Positions 1 to 8,242 of a DNA stretch of 64,000 bases are shown here, piece after piece. Each line of letters begins with the position of its first letter. Position 1 is the first letter of the stretch. The DNA comes from Bog-473 sp036502025. Lineage in GTDB: Bacteria > Actinomycetota > Acidimicrobiia > Acidimicrobiales > RAAP-2. The notes under the pieces were generated by a model. It saw nothing but the letters and a program-made list of their open reading frames with translations. It searched no databases and was not told the DNA's origin. The stretch is from NCBI GenBank assembly GCA_036502025.1, contig DASXZJ010000126.1, positions 20,781 to 84,780 on the forward strand, written 5' to 3'. Made by a program: the position numbers and the translations under genes.

Positions 1-11
1 GCTCACTACGC

Positions 12-836
12 GTGATGGACGCCTGCACGTTCCGGACGATCGCGCTCATCCCGGTCGGTTCCTTCTCGATCGCCACCTACATATCCGGACCGGCCGGGTC
101 ACTCGCCAGTCGGTACCTCTACGTCAGCTCACTGGCCGACGAGGACGTCAATGTGGTGGACACCTGGACGAACACAATCGTCAAGCAGTACTTCGTGCCG
201 GGGATCGCGGGGGCGCAGCTCAGCCCCGACGGCACCCGTCTCTATGCCGTCACGGCGGAGGGCGTCTTCACGTTCGACCCGATGACCGGGCGGCAAGTGG
301 CCCCGTTCCTCTTCACCGGCCGGCTCGTACCGACGTGGCTGACCGCGACACCCGACGGATCCAAGCTCTACCTCGCCGACACGGGCTCGGACCGCGTCAG
401 CGTGGTCGATACGCACACCATGAAGATTGTCAAGACCATCCAGTTCCCCTTCGGTACGGCCCCGATCACGGCGAAGGTCACGCCCGATGGCAAGGAGGTC
501 TGGATCGCCAACGGGGCCTCGAGCTACGGCGCCGTGGTGATCTCGACGGCGACCGATTCCGTGATGAAGGTGATCCCCACCAACGGAATGGACCTGTACA
601 TCAGCTTCAGCAGGGACAGCAAGTACGCCTACCTCGCCGAGGGCGGACCGGCCTCCCTCAGCGCGCACCTCGGGGCAGTCTTCCTCGTCGTGGCTGCACT
701 CTCGCTCGTGCGGGGCGACGGCGACATTCGCATCGTGAGCACGTCCACCCTCGGGCAGGTCGGACCGGTCGTGCAGACCGGCCAGATCCCCGGCGATGTG
801 AGTTCCGCCCAACCCGGCCTCGTCTCGGGTGGGTAG
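12..836 (+). CDS. YVTN-type beta-propeller protein, possibly 5'-truncated
   Basis: The protein (274 aa from the first start) consists of repeated blades of about 42 residues with the pattern 'SPDGTRLYAV', 'TPDGSKLYLADTGSDRVSVVD' and 'TPDGKEVWIANG', typical of YncE/YVTN seven-blade propellers. Such proteins are usually exported binding or scaffold proteins. No signal peptide is visible, and the reading frame is open to the left edge, so the true start may lie outside the window. The end is odd: a hydrophobic stretch (GAVFLVVAALSLV, about residues 222-234) replaces part of one blade, and the chain stops shortly afterwards with a Gly/Pro/Ser tail, so the propeller looks incomplete. It is separated from the next operon by an AT-rich promoter region and is probably functionally unrelated to it. 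Confidence 0.6.
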   Translation: MMDACTFRTIALIPVGSFSIATYISGPAGSLASRYLYVSSLADEDVNVVDTWTNTIVKQYFVPGIAGAQLSPDGTRLYAVTAEGVFTFDPMTGRQVAPFLFTGRLVPTWLTATPDGSKLYLADTGSDRVSVVDTHTMKIVKTIQFPFGTAPITAKVTPDGKEVWIANGASSYGAVVISTATDSVMKVIPTNGMDLYISFSRDSKYAYLAEGGPASLSAHLGAVFLVVAALSLVRGDGDIRIVSTSTLGQVGPVVQTGQIPGDVSSAQPGLVSGG

Positions 837-875
837 CGGCGCAGTGGCACCCGGTCGGACGGATATATAGACTCC

Positions 876-898
876 CTTCCGGTAGCTTTTTCTATAGG
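876..898 (+). promoter_or_regulatory. Family C site (CTTCCGGTAGC) with -10 element
   Basis: CTTCCGGTAGC (876-886) is followed by five T bases and then CTATAGG (892-898), which reads as a -10 element about 14 bases before the GTG at 912. The same arrangement recurs at 31013-31036 (plus strand) and 61235-61212 (minus strand). CGGTAG half-sites also cluster in the promoter of the tandem TetR genes at 5.66 kb, so I infer that those regulators control the 912-4170 operon. Confidence 0.5.
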
Positions 899-911
899 GG
901 GTCGGCAGCCG

Positions 912-1220
912 GTGGAACTCAAACCCGGAAGCAGATGGGCCAGCGCCACGTGCGAGGTCGAGGTGGTCGTCGTCCGGGCGCCCTCGGACCCGGTGTCCCT
1001 CGAGTGCGGTGGCCTGGCCATGGTCCCGACCGGCGACGCCACCGCGAACGGCACGCCGCCTCATCCCGAGTTCGCTGGCGGGACCCAGATCGGCAAGCGC
1101 TACGCCGACGAGGCGTCCGGGATCGAGATCCTGGCCACCAAGGCCGGGCTGGGCACGCTCGCCGTCGGCGGCCTGGCACTCCCCCAGAAGGAAGCCAAGC
1201 CGCTTCCGTCATCAGACTGA
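912..1220 (+). CDS. Small conserved actinobacterial protein, function unknown
   Basis: This 102-aa protein has two Cys residues (about positions 14 and 32), a central 'LECGG' and a C-terminal 'GKRYADEASGIEILATKAG' block ending in 'KPLPSSD'. It resembles, from memory, small uncharacterised proteins found next to acyl-CoA genes in actinobacteria; I know no assigned function. The GTG start at 912 lies just downstream of the family C site and its -10. It is the first gene of a forward operon, and the SDR start at 1240 follows 19 bases after its stop, so a role in the same acyl-CoA pathway is inferred from position only. Confidence 0.6.
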   Translation: MELKPGSRWASATCEVEVVVVRAPSDPVSLECGGLAMVPTGDATANGTPPHPEFAGGTQIGKRYADEASGIEILATKAGLGTLAVGGLALPQKEAKPLPSSD

Positions 1221-1239
1221 ACCGACCCAAGGAGACGAC

Positions 1240-2133
1240 ATGAGTGACCTCACCTGCGCGGACCGGGTGTGCATCGTCACCGGTGCCGGGCGCGGTATCG
1301 GCCGCGAGTACGCCCTCCTGCTGGGGCGGCACGGCGCCAAGGTCGTGGTCAACGACGTCGGCGGCGCCCGCGACGGGACGGGGCACGACGACGGGCCGGC
1401 CCAGGAGGTGGTCGACGAGATCACGGCGGGCGGCGGTACGGCGATCGCCAACAGGCACGACATCAGCTCGTGGGAGGGTGGCGAGTCCATCCTCCGCCAG
1501 GCCATCGAGACCTTTGGCGGACTCGATGTGGTGGTGAACAACGCCGGGATCCTGCGTGACCGGATGCTCTTCTCCATGACCGAAGCAGAGTGGGACGACG
1601 TCATCCGGGTTCACCTCAAGGGGACCTTCGTGACGTCGCGCCACGCCGCCGCCTACTGGCGGGACCGGGCCAAGGGCGGCGCGACAAACGATGCCCGCCT
1701 CATCAACACATCGTCGGTGGCGGGCCTTTACGCCAATCCGGGCCAGACCAACTATGGCGCCGCCAAGGCGGGCATCGCCGCCTTCACCCAGATCGCCGCG
1801 CTCGAGCTCGGCCGCTACGGCGTCACCGCCAACGCCGTCGCCCCCGGCGGGCTGACGCGCCTCACCGAGGACATGACCCTGCCCGACGAGATGCTGGACC
1901 GGTTCGAGCCGCGGTGGGTGGCCCCGCTCGTGGTGTGGCTGGCCTCGCCGCGGTCACACGACATCACCGGTCACGTGTTCGAGTCGTCGGGCGTCGTCTT
2001 CGGCGTCGCCGAGGGCTGGCGCCGCGGACCCTCCACGGTCGACGTCCCGGCCACACCCGGGGAGGCCGAGGTGCTCGCCCGAAAGTTCCTGGCCGACGCC
2101 CGCCCTCGCACGAGGATGGAGGACGTCATCTGA
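1240..2133 (+). CDS. SDR, HSD17B4-like 3-hydroxyacyl-CoA dehydrogenase
   Basis: A 297-aa short-chain dehydrogenase. The N terminus carries the NAD(P)-binding glycine motif 'TGAGRGIGREYALLL' (about residues 14-28), followed by 'VVNDVGG', 'NNAGILRDRM' and the catalytic 'NTSSVAGL...YGAAKAG' (Ser, Tyr-x3-Lys). The insert after 'VVNDVGG' and the C-terminal extension ending near 'FESSGVVFGVAEGWRRG' place it with the dehydrogenase domain of HSD17B4/multifunctional enzyme type 2, which oxidises (3R)-hydroxyacyl-CoA. The ATG at 1240 follows AAGGAGA. The window holds two more members of this subfamily (34308 and 47473). Its stop overlaps the start of the next SDR (TGATG), implying coupled translation. 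Confidence 0.85.
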   Translation: MSDLTCADRVCIVTGAGRGIGREYALLLGRHGAKVVVNDVGGARDGTGHDDGPAQEVVDEITAGGGTAIANRHDISSWEGGESILRQAIETFGGLDVVVNNAGILRDRMLFSMTEAEWDDVIRVHLKGTFVTSRHAAAYWRDRAKGGATNDARLINTSSVAGLYANPGQTNYGAAKAGIAAFTQIAALELGRYGVTANAVAPGGLTRLTEDMTLPDEMLDRFEPRWVAPLVVWLASPRSHDITGHVFESSGVVFGVAEGWRRGPSTVDVPATPGEAEVLARKFLADARPRTRMEDVI

Positions 2134-2909
2134 TGGCACAAGTCGCCATCGTCACGGGCGCGAGCCGCGGCATTGGCGCGGCCATCGCCCTGCGGTTGGC
2201 GGCGCACGGCATGCACGTCGCGCTGACGGCGCGCACGCTCGAACCCGGGGCAGGCCGCGACGGGTCGCTCTCCGACGTGGTCGGGGAGATACGGGCGGCC
2301 GGGGGAACCGCCGTCGCCGTCGGCGCCGACCTCTCGGTCCCCGACGATCGCCGGCGGATCGTCGATGAGGCGACCCGGCAGCTGGGACCGGTCGACGTGC
2401 TGGTCAACAACGCCGCCGTCACCTTCATGTACCCGTTCACCGACTTTCCCGAGAAGCGGTGGCGGCTCATGTTCGAGGTACAGGTGCGCGCCCCGTACGA
2501 GCTGGCCCAGCTGGTCGTGCCCGGGATGGTCGAACGGGGCGAGGGCTGGATCCTCAACATCTCGTCGCGGGCCGGCCTGCACCCCGAGGGTCCGCCGTTC
2601 CCCGCCGTCCACGTCGCCCCGTGGACGGCGTACGGGATGGTCAAGGCGGCCCTCGACCGGTTCTCCACCGCCCTGGCGGCCGAGCTCTCCCCCCACGGGG
2701 TGGCGGTCAACGCGCTGGCACCGTGGGACAACGTGGCCACGCCGGGGGCGGTGGCGCACGACCTGGTAGAGGGCTTCGCGCTAGAGAGCCCGGACCTGAT
2801 GGCGGAGGCCGCCCTTCTGCTGTGCACGGGGGATCCGGCGGCCCTCACCGGCCGCGTCGCCACCAGCCAGCAGTTGCTGGCCGAGCTCAGGCCGGAGACG
2901 ACACGATGA
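2133..2909 (+). CDS. SDR family oxidoreductase
   Basis: A 258-aa short-chain dehydrogenase with 'TGASRGIGAAIALRLA' at the N terminus, 'VDVLVNNAAVTFM' in the middle and 'ISSRAG...AYGMVKAALDRFS' carrying the catalytic Ser and Tyr-x3-Lys. It lacks the HSD17B4-type extension of its upstream neighbour, so it probably acts on a different intermediate. The ATG at 2133 overlaps the preceding stop by one base. It sits between another SDR and a thiolase, which suggests a hydroxyacyl or ketoacyl oxidation/reduction step; the substrate cannot be read from the sequence. Confidence 0.8.
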   Translation: MAQVAIVTGASRGIGAAIALRLAAHGMHVALTARTLEPGAGRDGSLSDVVGEIRAAGGTAVAVGADLSVPDDRRRIVDEATRQLGPVDVLVNNAAVTFMYPFTDFPEKRWRLMFEVQVRAPYELAQLVVPGMVERGEGWILNISSRAGLHPEGPPFPAVHVAPWTAYGMVKAALDRFSTALAAELSPHGVAVNALAPWDNVATPGAVAHDLVEGFALESPDLMAEAALLLCTGDPAALTGRVATSQQLLAELRPETTR

Positions 2910-2931
2910 CCCGAACCTGAATGGAGAAACC

Positions 2932-4170
2932 ATGACTGAAGTCAGAGACGCGCTCATCATCGACGGTGTCCGCACCCCGAGGGGGAAAGGGAGGCCCACC
3001 GGAGGGCTGCACCACCTCCATCCCCAGGATCTCCTGGGGCAGTGCCTCAATGCGCTGGTCGAACGCAACGGGTTCGACCCCTCCGAGGTGGACGACGTCA
3101 TCATGGGCAACGGCAACTCGGTGGGCGACCACAATGCCGACATCGCCCGGCTGGCGGTGCTCGACTGCGGATGGCCGGTCGAGGCCCCCGGCCTCACCAT
3201 CAACCGGTTCTGCGGTTCGGGGCAGCAGGCGGTCAGCCTCGCCGCCATGGGGATCCGGGCGGGGTTCCAGGAGCTGGTGGTCGCCGGTGGCGTGGAGTCG
3301 ATGTCGCGCTGGCCGGCCGATCAGACGCCGCTGTTGATCGACGGGGACAATCCTCACCTGCGCCAGCGCTACCCGATGGTGCCCCAGGGGATCTCAGCCG
3401 ATGCCATCGCGGCGCTCGAGGGCTTCACCCGCGCCGATTGCGACGAGCTCGCGGTGCGGAGTCAGGAACGGGCGGCGAAGGCGATCGCTGAAGGTCGCTT
3501 CGACCGGAGCACGATCGCGGTACACAACCCCGATGGATCAGTGGCCCTCGACCATGAGGAGCATCCCCGGGCCGGGACCACCCTCGAGACGCTGGCCGGG
3601 CTCAAACCGTCGTTCGAAGCCATGGGGACCGAAGTTCTCCCCGGGATGGACCGGTCCTTCGACGCCATGATCACCGAGCTCTACCCGGCCGTCGGCCCGC
3701 TCGCGCACGTGCATCATCCCGGGAACTCCTCGGGCGTCGTCGATGGCGCCTCGGCCATGCTGCTCGCCTCGCCGGACTTTGCCCGCGCCCACGGCCTCAC
3801 TCCCCGGGGGCGCATCATCATGGCCGCCACGGCCGGCGCCGAGCCCGTCATCATGCTCACCGCTCCCGCCCCGGCGGCGCGGCGTGCCTTGGAGCTCGCC
3901 GGCATGACCACCGACGACATCGACCTGTGGGAGATCAACGAGGCCTTCGCCTCGGTGGTCCTCAAGGCGATTCTCGACCTCGACCTTGATCCCGGGTTCG
4001 TCAACGTCAACGGCGGCGCCATGGCGCTCGGGCATCCGATCGGCGCCACCGGCGCGATGCTCCTGGAGACCGCCCTCGACGAGCTCGAACGCACCGACCG
4101 CAGCACGGCGCTCGTGGCGATGTGCACCGGAGGCGGCATGGGGACCGCCACCATCATCGAGCGTTTCTGA
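2932..4170 (+). CDS. Thiolase (acetyl-CoA acyltransferase)
   Basis: A 412-aa thiolase of normal length for degradative enzymes. The nucleophilic Cys is in 'NRFCGSGQQAV' (about residue 94), the His in 'GHPIGATG' (about 366) and the second Cys in 'CTGGGMGTA' (about 397), so the triad is complete. 'NEAFASVV' is also present. It cleaves 3-ketoacyl-CoA to a shortened acyl-CoA plus acetyl-CoA (or propionyl-CoA). It is the last gene of the 912-4170 operon, after two SDRs, which fits the final beta-oxidation step. Its stop is only four bases from the convergent TetR gene. Confidence 0.9.
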   Translation: MTEVRDALIIDGVRTPRGKGRPTGGLHHLHPQDLLGQCLNALVERNGFDPSEVDDVIMGNGNSVGDHNADIARLAVLDCGWPVEAPGLTINRFCGSGQQAVSLAAMGIRAGFQELVVAGGVESMSRWPADQTPLLIDGDNPHLRQRYPMVPQGISADAIAALEGFTRADCDELAVRSQERAAKAIAEGRFDRSTIAVHNPDGSVALDHEEHPRAGTTLETLAGLKPSFEAMGTEVLPGMDRSFDAMITELYPAVGPLAHVHHPGNSSGVVDGASAMLLASPDFARAHGLTPRGRIIMAATAGAEPVIMLTAPAPAARRALELAGMTTDDIDLWEINEAFASVVLKAILDLDLDPGFVNVNGGAMALGHPIGATGAMLLETALDELERTDRSTALVAMCTGGGMGTATIIERF

Positions 4171-4174
4171 CCCG

Positions 4175-4912
4175 TCAGGCGGCGCGACCGCCGAGCAGGC
4201 TGCGGATCCCGTCGATCACGAGATTCAACCCGCGGGCGAACGTCTCGTCGTTCAAGGCCGTCATGGGCTCCAGGTCGCCCAGCAGCGTGAGGACGGGGAA
4301 GGCCGCCGCGTCGAGATGGCCCACCGTGTCCGCGATGTCGGCTCGGACGGCCTCGTCGCGTTCTTCGGGCGCCTGCTGGAGGCCCCGCTCCAGCGTGACG
4401 AACCCCCGCACGTAGACCGAGCAGGCGGTGTGGGCATGCGCGGCGTCGACGGGGGCGAGTCCGGCGGAGGCGAGACGGGAGATGTCCGCCTCCAGCCGCT
4501 CCATCACGACGGGAAAGATCCCGGGCTGCACGAGGACGAACCTCGATCGCAGGGAAAAGAGCTCGAGGTAGACCGGGACGCGGCTCAGCTCGGTGCGGAA
4601 CGACGTGAACGACGTCCGGAGCCCTTCGTCCCAGGGGCCGTCCCCCACCGGCGCCCACCGGCGGTACACATCGGCCGTCACCCGCTCGGCCAGTGCGACC
4701 AGGAGCTCCTCCTTGTTCTTGAAATACCAGTAGATGCTCGTCACGCCCGCATCCACCTGGCGGCTCAAGGCCGGCATGGACAGTGCCGTCAGCCCGTCGT
4801 GCTCCACCAGCCGGTAGGAGGCCTCGAGAATCTCCTCACGGCTCAACGACCCGCGGGGACGCCGGGTCCGCGCCGCGGTCGACGAGCGCTGGGACGGGGG
4901 CGGAGGTGTCAA
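4175..4912 (-). CDS. TetR family regulator (tandem copy 1)
   Basis: An N-terminal helix-turn-helix is seen in 'LSMPALSRQVDAGVTSIYWYF' with the following 'KNKEELLVALAERV'. The remainder is a helical ligand domain of about 170 residues. The frame is open upstream to 4987, but a TTG at 4912 overlaps the stop of the upstream TetR gene (TTGA), giving 245 aa and coupled translation; I prefer that start. The 'GVTSIYWYF' helix is nearly identical to that of the neighbouring TetR, so the two are recent paralogues likely to bind the same DNA motif, perhaps as a heterodimer. Target and ligand are inferred, not shown; an acyl-CoA ligand is plausible from the neighbours. Confidence 0.8.
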   Translation of the reverse strand: MTPPPPSQRSSTAARTRRPRGSLSREEILEASYRLVEHDGLTALSMPALSRQVDAGVTSIYWYFKNKEELLVALAERVTADVYRRWAPVGDGPWDEGLRTSFTSFRTELSRVPVYLELFSLRSRFVLVQPGIFPVVMERLEADISRLASAGLAPVDAAHAHTACSVYVRGFVTLERGLQQAPEERDEAVRADIADTVGHLDAAAFPVLTLLGDLEPMTALNDETFARGLNLVIDGIRSLLGGRAA

Positions 4913-5655
4913 TGGAGTGCGTACTGCTGGCGGATGCCGGCGATCAGAAGGCGCAGGCCGAATTGGAACTGGCTGTCGTCGAGCCACATCACCCGCTCGA
5001 AATCCTCGAACTGGCCCAGCGTGGGGAACTTGGACGGGTCGAGGTGATGGAGCCTCTCGGTCGTTGCCGGGTCGACCGTCTCGGACTCGAGTCCGTGTTC
5101 GAGAATCACGAAGCCGCGCGTGAAGTTGGAACAGGCATTGAACACCTCGGCTGCTTGCTCCGCACTTAGCCCGGCCCGCATGAACAGCGAGAGGCCGTCA
5201 TCGAGCCGGCGGAAGATGGCCGGAGCGAACGCGGAACGAGTGAACAGCAGCCGCGCCCGGTAGGCGAACACTTCCCGGTAGATCGGCATTCGCTCGAGCA
5301 GGCTGCGAAAGGCGGTGAAGTAGTCGACGAGCTCGTCGTCCCAGGCCCCGTCGCCGATCGGGGGGAGCTTCAGGTACATCTCTTTCGTCACGCGCTCAGT
5401 GAGCGCCTCGAGGAGGTCGTCCTTGCTCCGGAAATACCAGTAAATGCTCGTCACACCGGATTTCAAGTGTTTGGCCAGGGCCGGCATGCTGAGCTGCTGC
5501 AGGCCCTGGGCCTCCACCAACTCCTGCGCACCGTCGAGGATCTCCTTGCGGCTGAGCGAGCCCCGGGCCCGGCGCGTGGTCCGCCCCTTGGGGCCGGTGG
5601 ATGCAGAGGCGTCCTTGCGGGGGGCGCTCGCTTTGGTCCGGCCCTTCGTCGCCAT
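4909..5655 (-). CDS. TetR family regulator (tandem copy 2)
   Basis: A 248-aa TetR protein with a basic, disordered N terminus rich in Lys, Ala and Arg (residues 1-32), the helix-turn-helix 'LSMPALAKHLKSGVTSIYWYF' and a helical C-terminal domain. It is transcribed first and is coupled to the second copy by the overlap at 4909-4912. Its own promoter carries three CGGTAG/CTACCG half-sites (5662-5694) and a GATACGGT -10 close to the ATG at 5655, which suggests autoregulation. The divergent epoxide-hydrolase-like gene and the convergent thiolase operon are the likely targets. Confidence 0.85.
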   Translation of the reverse strand: MATKGRTKASAPRKDASASTGPKGRTTRRARGSLSRKEILDGAQELVEAQGLQQLSMPALAKHLKSGVTSIYWYFRSKDDLLEALTERVTKEMYLKLPPIGDGAWDDELVDYFTAFRSLLERMPIYREVFAYRARLLFTRSAFAPAIFRRLDDGLSLFMRAGLSAEQAAEVFNACSNFTRGFVILEHGLESETVDPATTERLHHLDPSKFPTLGQFEDFERVMWLDDSQFQFGLRLLIAGIRQQYALH

Positions 5656-5661
5656 TGGTGT

Positions 5662-5694
5662 CTACCGTATCGCACTCGGTAGTGGATCCGGTAG
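5662..5694. promoter_or_regulatory. Cluster of CGGTAG half-sites in TetR promoter
   Basis: CTACCG (5662-5667), CGGTAG (5677-5682) and CGGTAG (5689-5694) lie within 33 bases upstream of the TetR start at 5655. The first and second form an inverted repeat with a 9-base spacer; the second and third are direct repeats 12 bases apart. On the minus strand GATACGGT reads as a -10 box. This looks like an autoregulatory operator of the tandem TetR pair and matches the core of the family C sites. Confidence 0.5.
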
Positions 5695-5808
5695 ATATAC
5701 GTCACCCCGAATCTGACGCGGCAGCGGGGAACCCGCCCTCCAGACGCGGTGCCTGGGCATGGACTCTTCGCCGACGCCGCGGGTCACCGGGTCGTGCCGA
5801 CGAAGTTA

Positions 5809-5823
5809 CGGTATGGATTACCG
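5809..5823. promoter_or_regulatory. CGGTA-N5-TACCG palindrome upstream of SnoaL/LEH gene
   Basis: CGGTATGGATTACCG is a perfect 5-base inverted repeat with a 5-base spacer, 79 bases before the ATG at 5902. A GATAGGGT sequence about 15 bases downstream could be its -10. The half-site matches those in the adjacent TetR promoter, so the divergent region probably carries operators for both directions. Confidence 0.45.
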
Positions 5824-5901
5824 AGACGAGACCGTTGGATAGGGTGGCCGGGTGCACAATGAAGGTGGCGGGGCGGTCCACGGTTCCGGCTCGATCCTCT
5901 G

Positions 5902-6330
5902 ATGGGCGCCGCCGAAGAAGCCGTGGTGGCGACGTTTATGGCCGCCTGGGGGGACGGTACCCAGGCCGAACCCGAGGTCGACACCATCATCGCGATGTTC
6001 ACCGAGGATGCGGTCTGGCAGCTGTGGGTGCCCGGTGGGCCGACCCTCCGTGGGCGCGACGCCATCCAGGCCGACATCGGGCGCCAACTGGGCTTCGCCA
6101 CGCATATGCGATGTGGGCCGATCGCCGTGGCCTCGAGCGATCGGCACGTGTTTACCGAGAGGCTGGACCGGTTCAGCTCGAATGGAGTCCAGATCGATCA
6201 TCACCTCGTTGCGGTCTTCGACATTTCCGAGGACGGGCGCATCGCGGCGTGGCGTGAGTACTTCGACCCCGAGGATGTGAACCGGCAAATCCGGGCGGCA
6301 TCTCGCGCCTCGGACGACCCGTCTACTTAG
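5902..6330 (+). CDS. SnoaL-like protein, limonene-1,2-epoxide-hydrolase type
   Basis: A 142-aa single-domain NTF2/SnoaL fold protein. The start 'EEAVVATFMAAWGDG', the central 'LRGRDAI' and the C-terminal 'DHHLVAVFDISEDGRIAAW' followed by 'REYFD' are the pattern of limonene-1,2-epoxide hydrolases, in which an Asp-Arg-Asp set activates water for epoxide opening; 'WREYFD' carries the usual C-terminal Arg and Asp. It may instead be a ketosteroid-isomerase-like enzyme. It stands alone on the plus strand, diverges from the TetR pair and overlaps the stop of the convergent SDR by four bases. Epoxide chemistry would fit a pathway that also contains a P450. Confidence 0.65.
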   Translation: MGAAEEAVVATFMAAWGDGTQAEPEVDTIIAMFTEDAVWQLWVPGGPTLRGRDAIQADIGRQLGFATHMRCGPIAVASSDRHVFTERLDRFSSNGVQIDHHLVAVFDISEDGRIAAWREYFDPEDVNRQIRAASRASDDPST

Positions 6331-7124
6331 GTCATCCGGAGGATTCTGGAGAACTGGGACTCCGAAGTGAGACCGCCGTCGGCAATGATCGTCTGGCCGG
6401 TCACATATGACGCTTCCTCGCTGGCCAGCCAGACGGCGACCGCGGCCAGTTCTTCGGGTCGTCCGAGGCGACCGAGGGGCTGGGACTCCACGACGGCATC
6501 GTGCAGGGCGCCCGCGCCGCCACCGAGGGCGCCGAGCATCGAGGGGGTGGCCGTGACGCCTGGACACAGGCAGTTGACCCGGATCCCCTGGCGAGCATGG
6601 TCGACGGCCAGCGCTTTGACCAGGCCGAGGACGGCCGCCTTCGTCGCCGCGTAGCCGACGGCGTCGGCGTCGGGAAAAAGCCCCGAGACCGACGAAGTGG
6701 CGACTATGGAGCCGCCACCGTGTTCCACCATGTACGGGATGGCGTGCTTGGCCGCGTGGAAGAGAGACGAGACGTTCGTACGCCACATCAGATCCCAGGT
6801 CTCGGGGAGCAGATCGACCGCCGTTCCCCGGCGCGACATCGCCGCGTTGTTGAAGACGATGTCGAGGCGACCCAGCATGCTCAGCGCCGTGGCGACCATG
6901 GCCTCGACCTGGGCGGCGTCGGCCACGTCGGTCTCACACGGCACCGCATCCCCACCTGAACCTGTTATGAGGTCGGCCACCTTCCTGGCCGCGTCACCGC
7001 GTACGTCCGCGACCAGAACCGCGGCACCCTCGGCCGCGAAGCGCACGGCGCTCGCCCGGCCGATCCCCGACCCGGCTCCCGTGATGATGGCAACCTTTCC
7101 TTCCAGCAGCATGTGCGACGGCAT
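6327..7124 (-). CDS. SDR family oxidoreductase
   Basis: A 265-aa classical SDR with 'TGAGSGIGRASAVRFAAEG', 'VADVRGD', 'DIVFNNAA', catalytic 'ATSSVSGL' and 'GYAATKAAVLGL', and the C-terminal 'ASYVTGQTIIADGGLT'. The Asp after the second beta strand (VADV) favours NAD over NADP. It is the last gene of the six-gene minus-strand operon that begins at 11954. The substrate is unknown; co-transcription with an F420 oxidoreductase and an amidohydrolase points to oxidation of an alcohol intermediate. Confidence 0.8.
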   Translation of the reverse strand: MPSHMLLEGKVAIITGAGSGIGRASAVRFAAEGAAVLVADVRGDAARKVADLITGSGGDAVPCETDVADAAQVEAMVATALSMLGRLDIVFNNAAMSRRGTAVDLLPETWDLMWRTNVSSLFHAAKHAIPYMVEHGGGSIVATSSVSGLFPDADAVGYAATKAAVLGLVKALAVDHARQGIRVNCLCPGVTATPSMLGALGGGAGALHDAVVESQPLGRLGRPEELAAVAVWLASEEASYVTGQTIIADGGLTSESQFSRILRMT

Positions 7125-7159
7125 GGCCAGTCACCTCCGTTGTACTCGGTTCGTCTTGG

Positions 7160-8242
7160 TCAGGCCCGGTGGGCCAGATAGTCAGGTGAGAGCGGGGGGA
7201 CGGGCAGCCCCAACTTGCGGGAGAGCATCTGCGTGACGGTGTTGTCGTGCCCCATCCGGTTCCCCGGTCGGGCCAGTCCCATCGCCACCCTGCGGTCGGC
7301 CTGCCGGATGAGGGTGGTGGCCATGAAGAGCGTCTCCATGACGTCGAAGAACTGGAGATCCCGAAGGCGACGCCCCGCACGCGCTTCGTAGCGAGCGACC
7401 GTCGTGTCCCGATCGGGCCACCCCGGCAGCCTCTCGATGCCGACCGCATCGGTCTGGAACTCGTCGAAGAAGAGCCAGTGCGCGAGGTCGCGACCGGCCG
7501 GGCCGACGCCGGCCGTCTCCCAGTCGAGAGCCGCCGCCACCGTGTTGTCGCGGGCGAACAGCATGTTGCCGACCCGGGGATCCCCCCACAGCAGAACCGA
7601 CTCGCCGGGATCGACCTCGCCCCGGCGTTCCTCGAGATACTCGAGCGCCGCGTCCGTGATCGGGTACACGCGTTCGGCTGTGCTCCACCGATACCAGTCG
7701 GCCAGAGCGCTCAGGTGTGCGCCGACGGTGGCTGCCTTCGGGTCACCCTCGAGGAGGAAGTCGTGGGTAGAGCGCCACCGCACCGCGTGAACCGAGACGA
7801 GGACATCGAGCGCCGATGACCAGAGTCGCGCTCGTTCCGCCCGCGTCAGGGTCGGGAGCCAACCCACCGTGTGGATGGAGGGCTTACCGAGCGGCACCCT
7901 CCCCTCGACGCGATCCATAACGAAGAACGGCGCCCCGAGGACCGCCGGATCAGATTCGCTCCACCGCACGGCGGGGACCGCCAGTCCGGCCGCCGCCAAA
8001 CCCTTCAACACCAGAGCCTCCCGGGCGACGTCTGGCTGGCGGAAGATGGTGGTGCCGCCCGACTGCCGACGGAGGACCAGATGCTCGACGTGTCCGTCCG
8101 CCGAGGCGTCGAACAGGACGGTCTCGTTCGACTGGCCGGCGGCGGGACGAGCGAACCCCGACACGGTCACGTGATCGGTCCCCATCCGTTCCGCCAGCCA
8201 CGCGGCCAGGGCTGCCGTCAGGTCCTCAATGGCGAGCGTCAC
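7160..8242 (-). CDS. APH-like phosphotransferase (ACAD10/11 type)
   Basis: A 360-aa aminoglycoside-phosphotransferase-fold protein. The nucleotide loop region includes 'ARPAAGQSNETVLFDA', the N-lobe Lys is replaced within 'EHLVLRRQ' by Arg, the catalytic loop reads 'LLWGDPRVGNML' (Asp as base, Asn for metal; Trp replaces the usual His) and the metal-binding Asp is in 'ALDWETAGVGP'. This subgroup resembles the kinase domain of ACAD10/ACAD11, which phosphorylates 4-hydroxyacyl-CoA so the hydroxyl can be eliminated. The GTG start at 8242 overlaps the stop of the F420 oxidoreductase gene (GTGA). Two longer relatives lie at 21590 and 23112. Confidence 0.75.
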   Translation of the reverse strand: MTLAIEDLTAALAAWLAERMGTDHVTVSGFARPAAGQSNETVLFDASADGHVEHLVLRRQSGGTTIFRQPDVAREALVLKGLAAAGLAVPAVRWSESDPAVLGAPFFVMDRVEGRVPLGKPSIHTVGWLPTLTRAERARLWSSALDVLVSVHAVRWRSTHDFLLEGDPKAATVGAHLSALADWYRWSTAERVYPITDAALEYLEERRGEVDPGESVLLWGDPRVGNMLFARDNTVAAALDWETAGVGPAGRDLAHWLFFDEFQTDAVGIERLPGWPDRDTTVARYEARAGRRLRDLQFFDVMETLFMATTLIRQADRRVAMGLARPGNRMGHDNTVTQMLSRKLGLPVPPLSPDYLAHRA

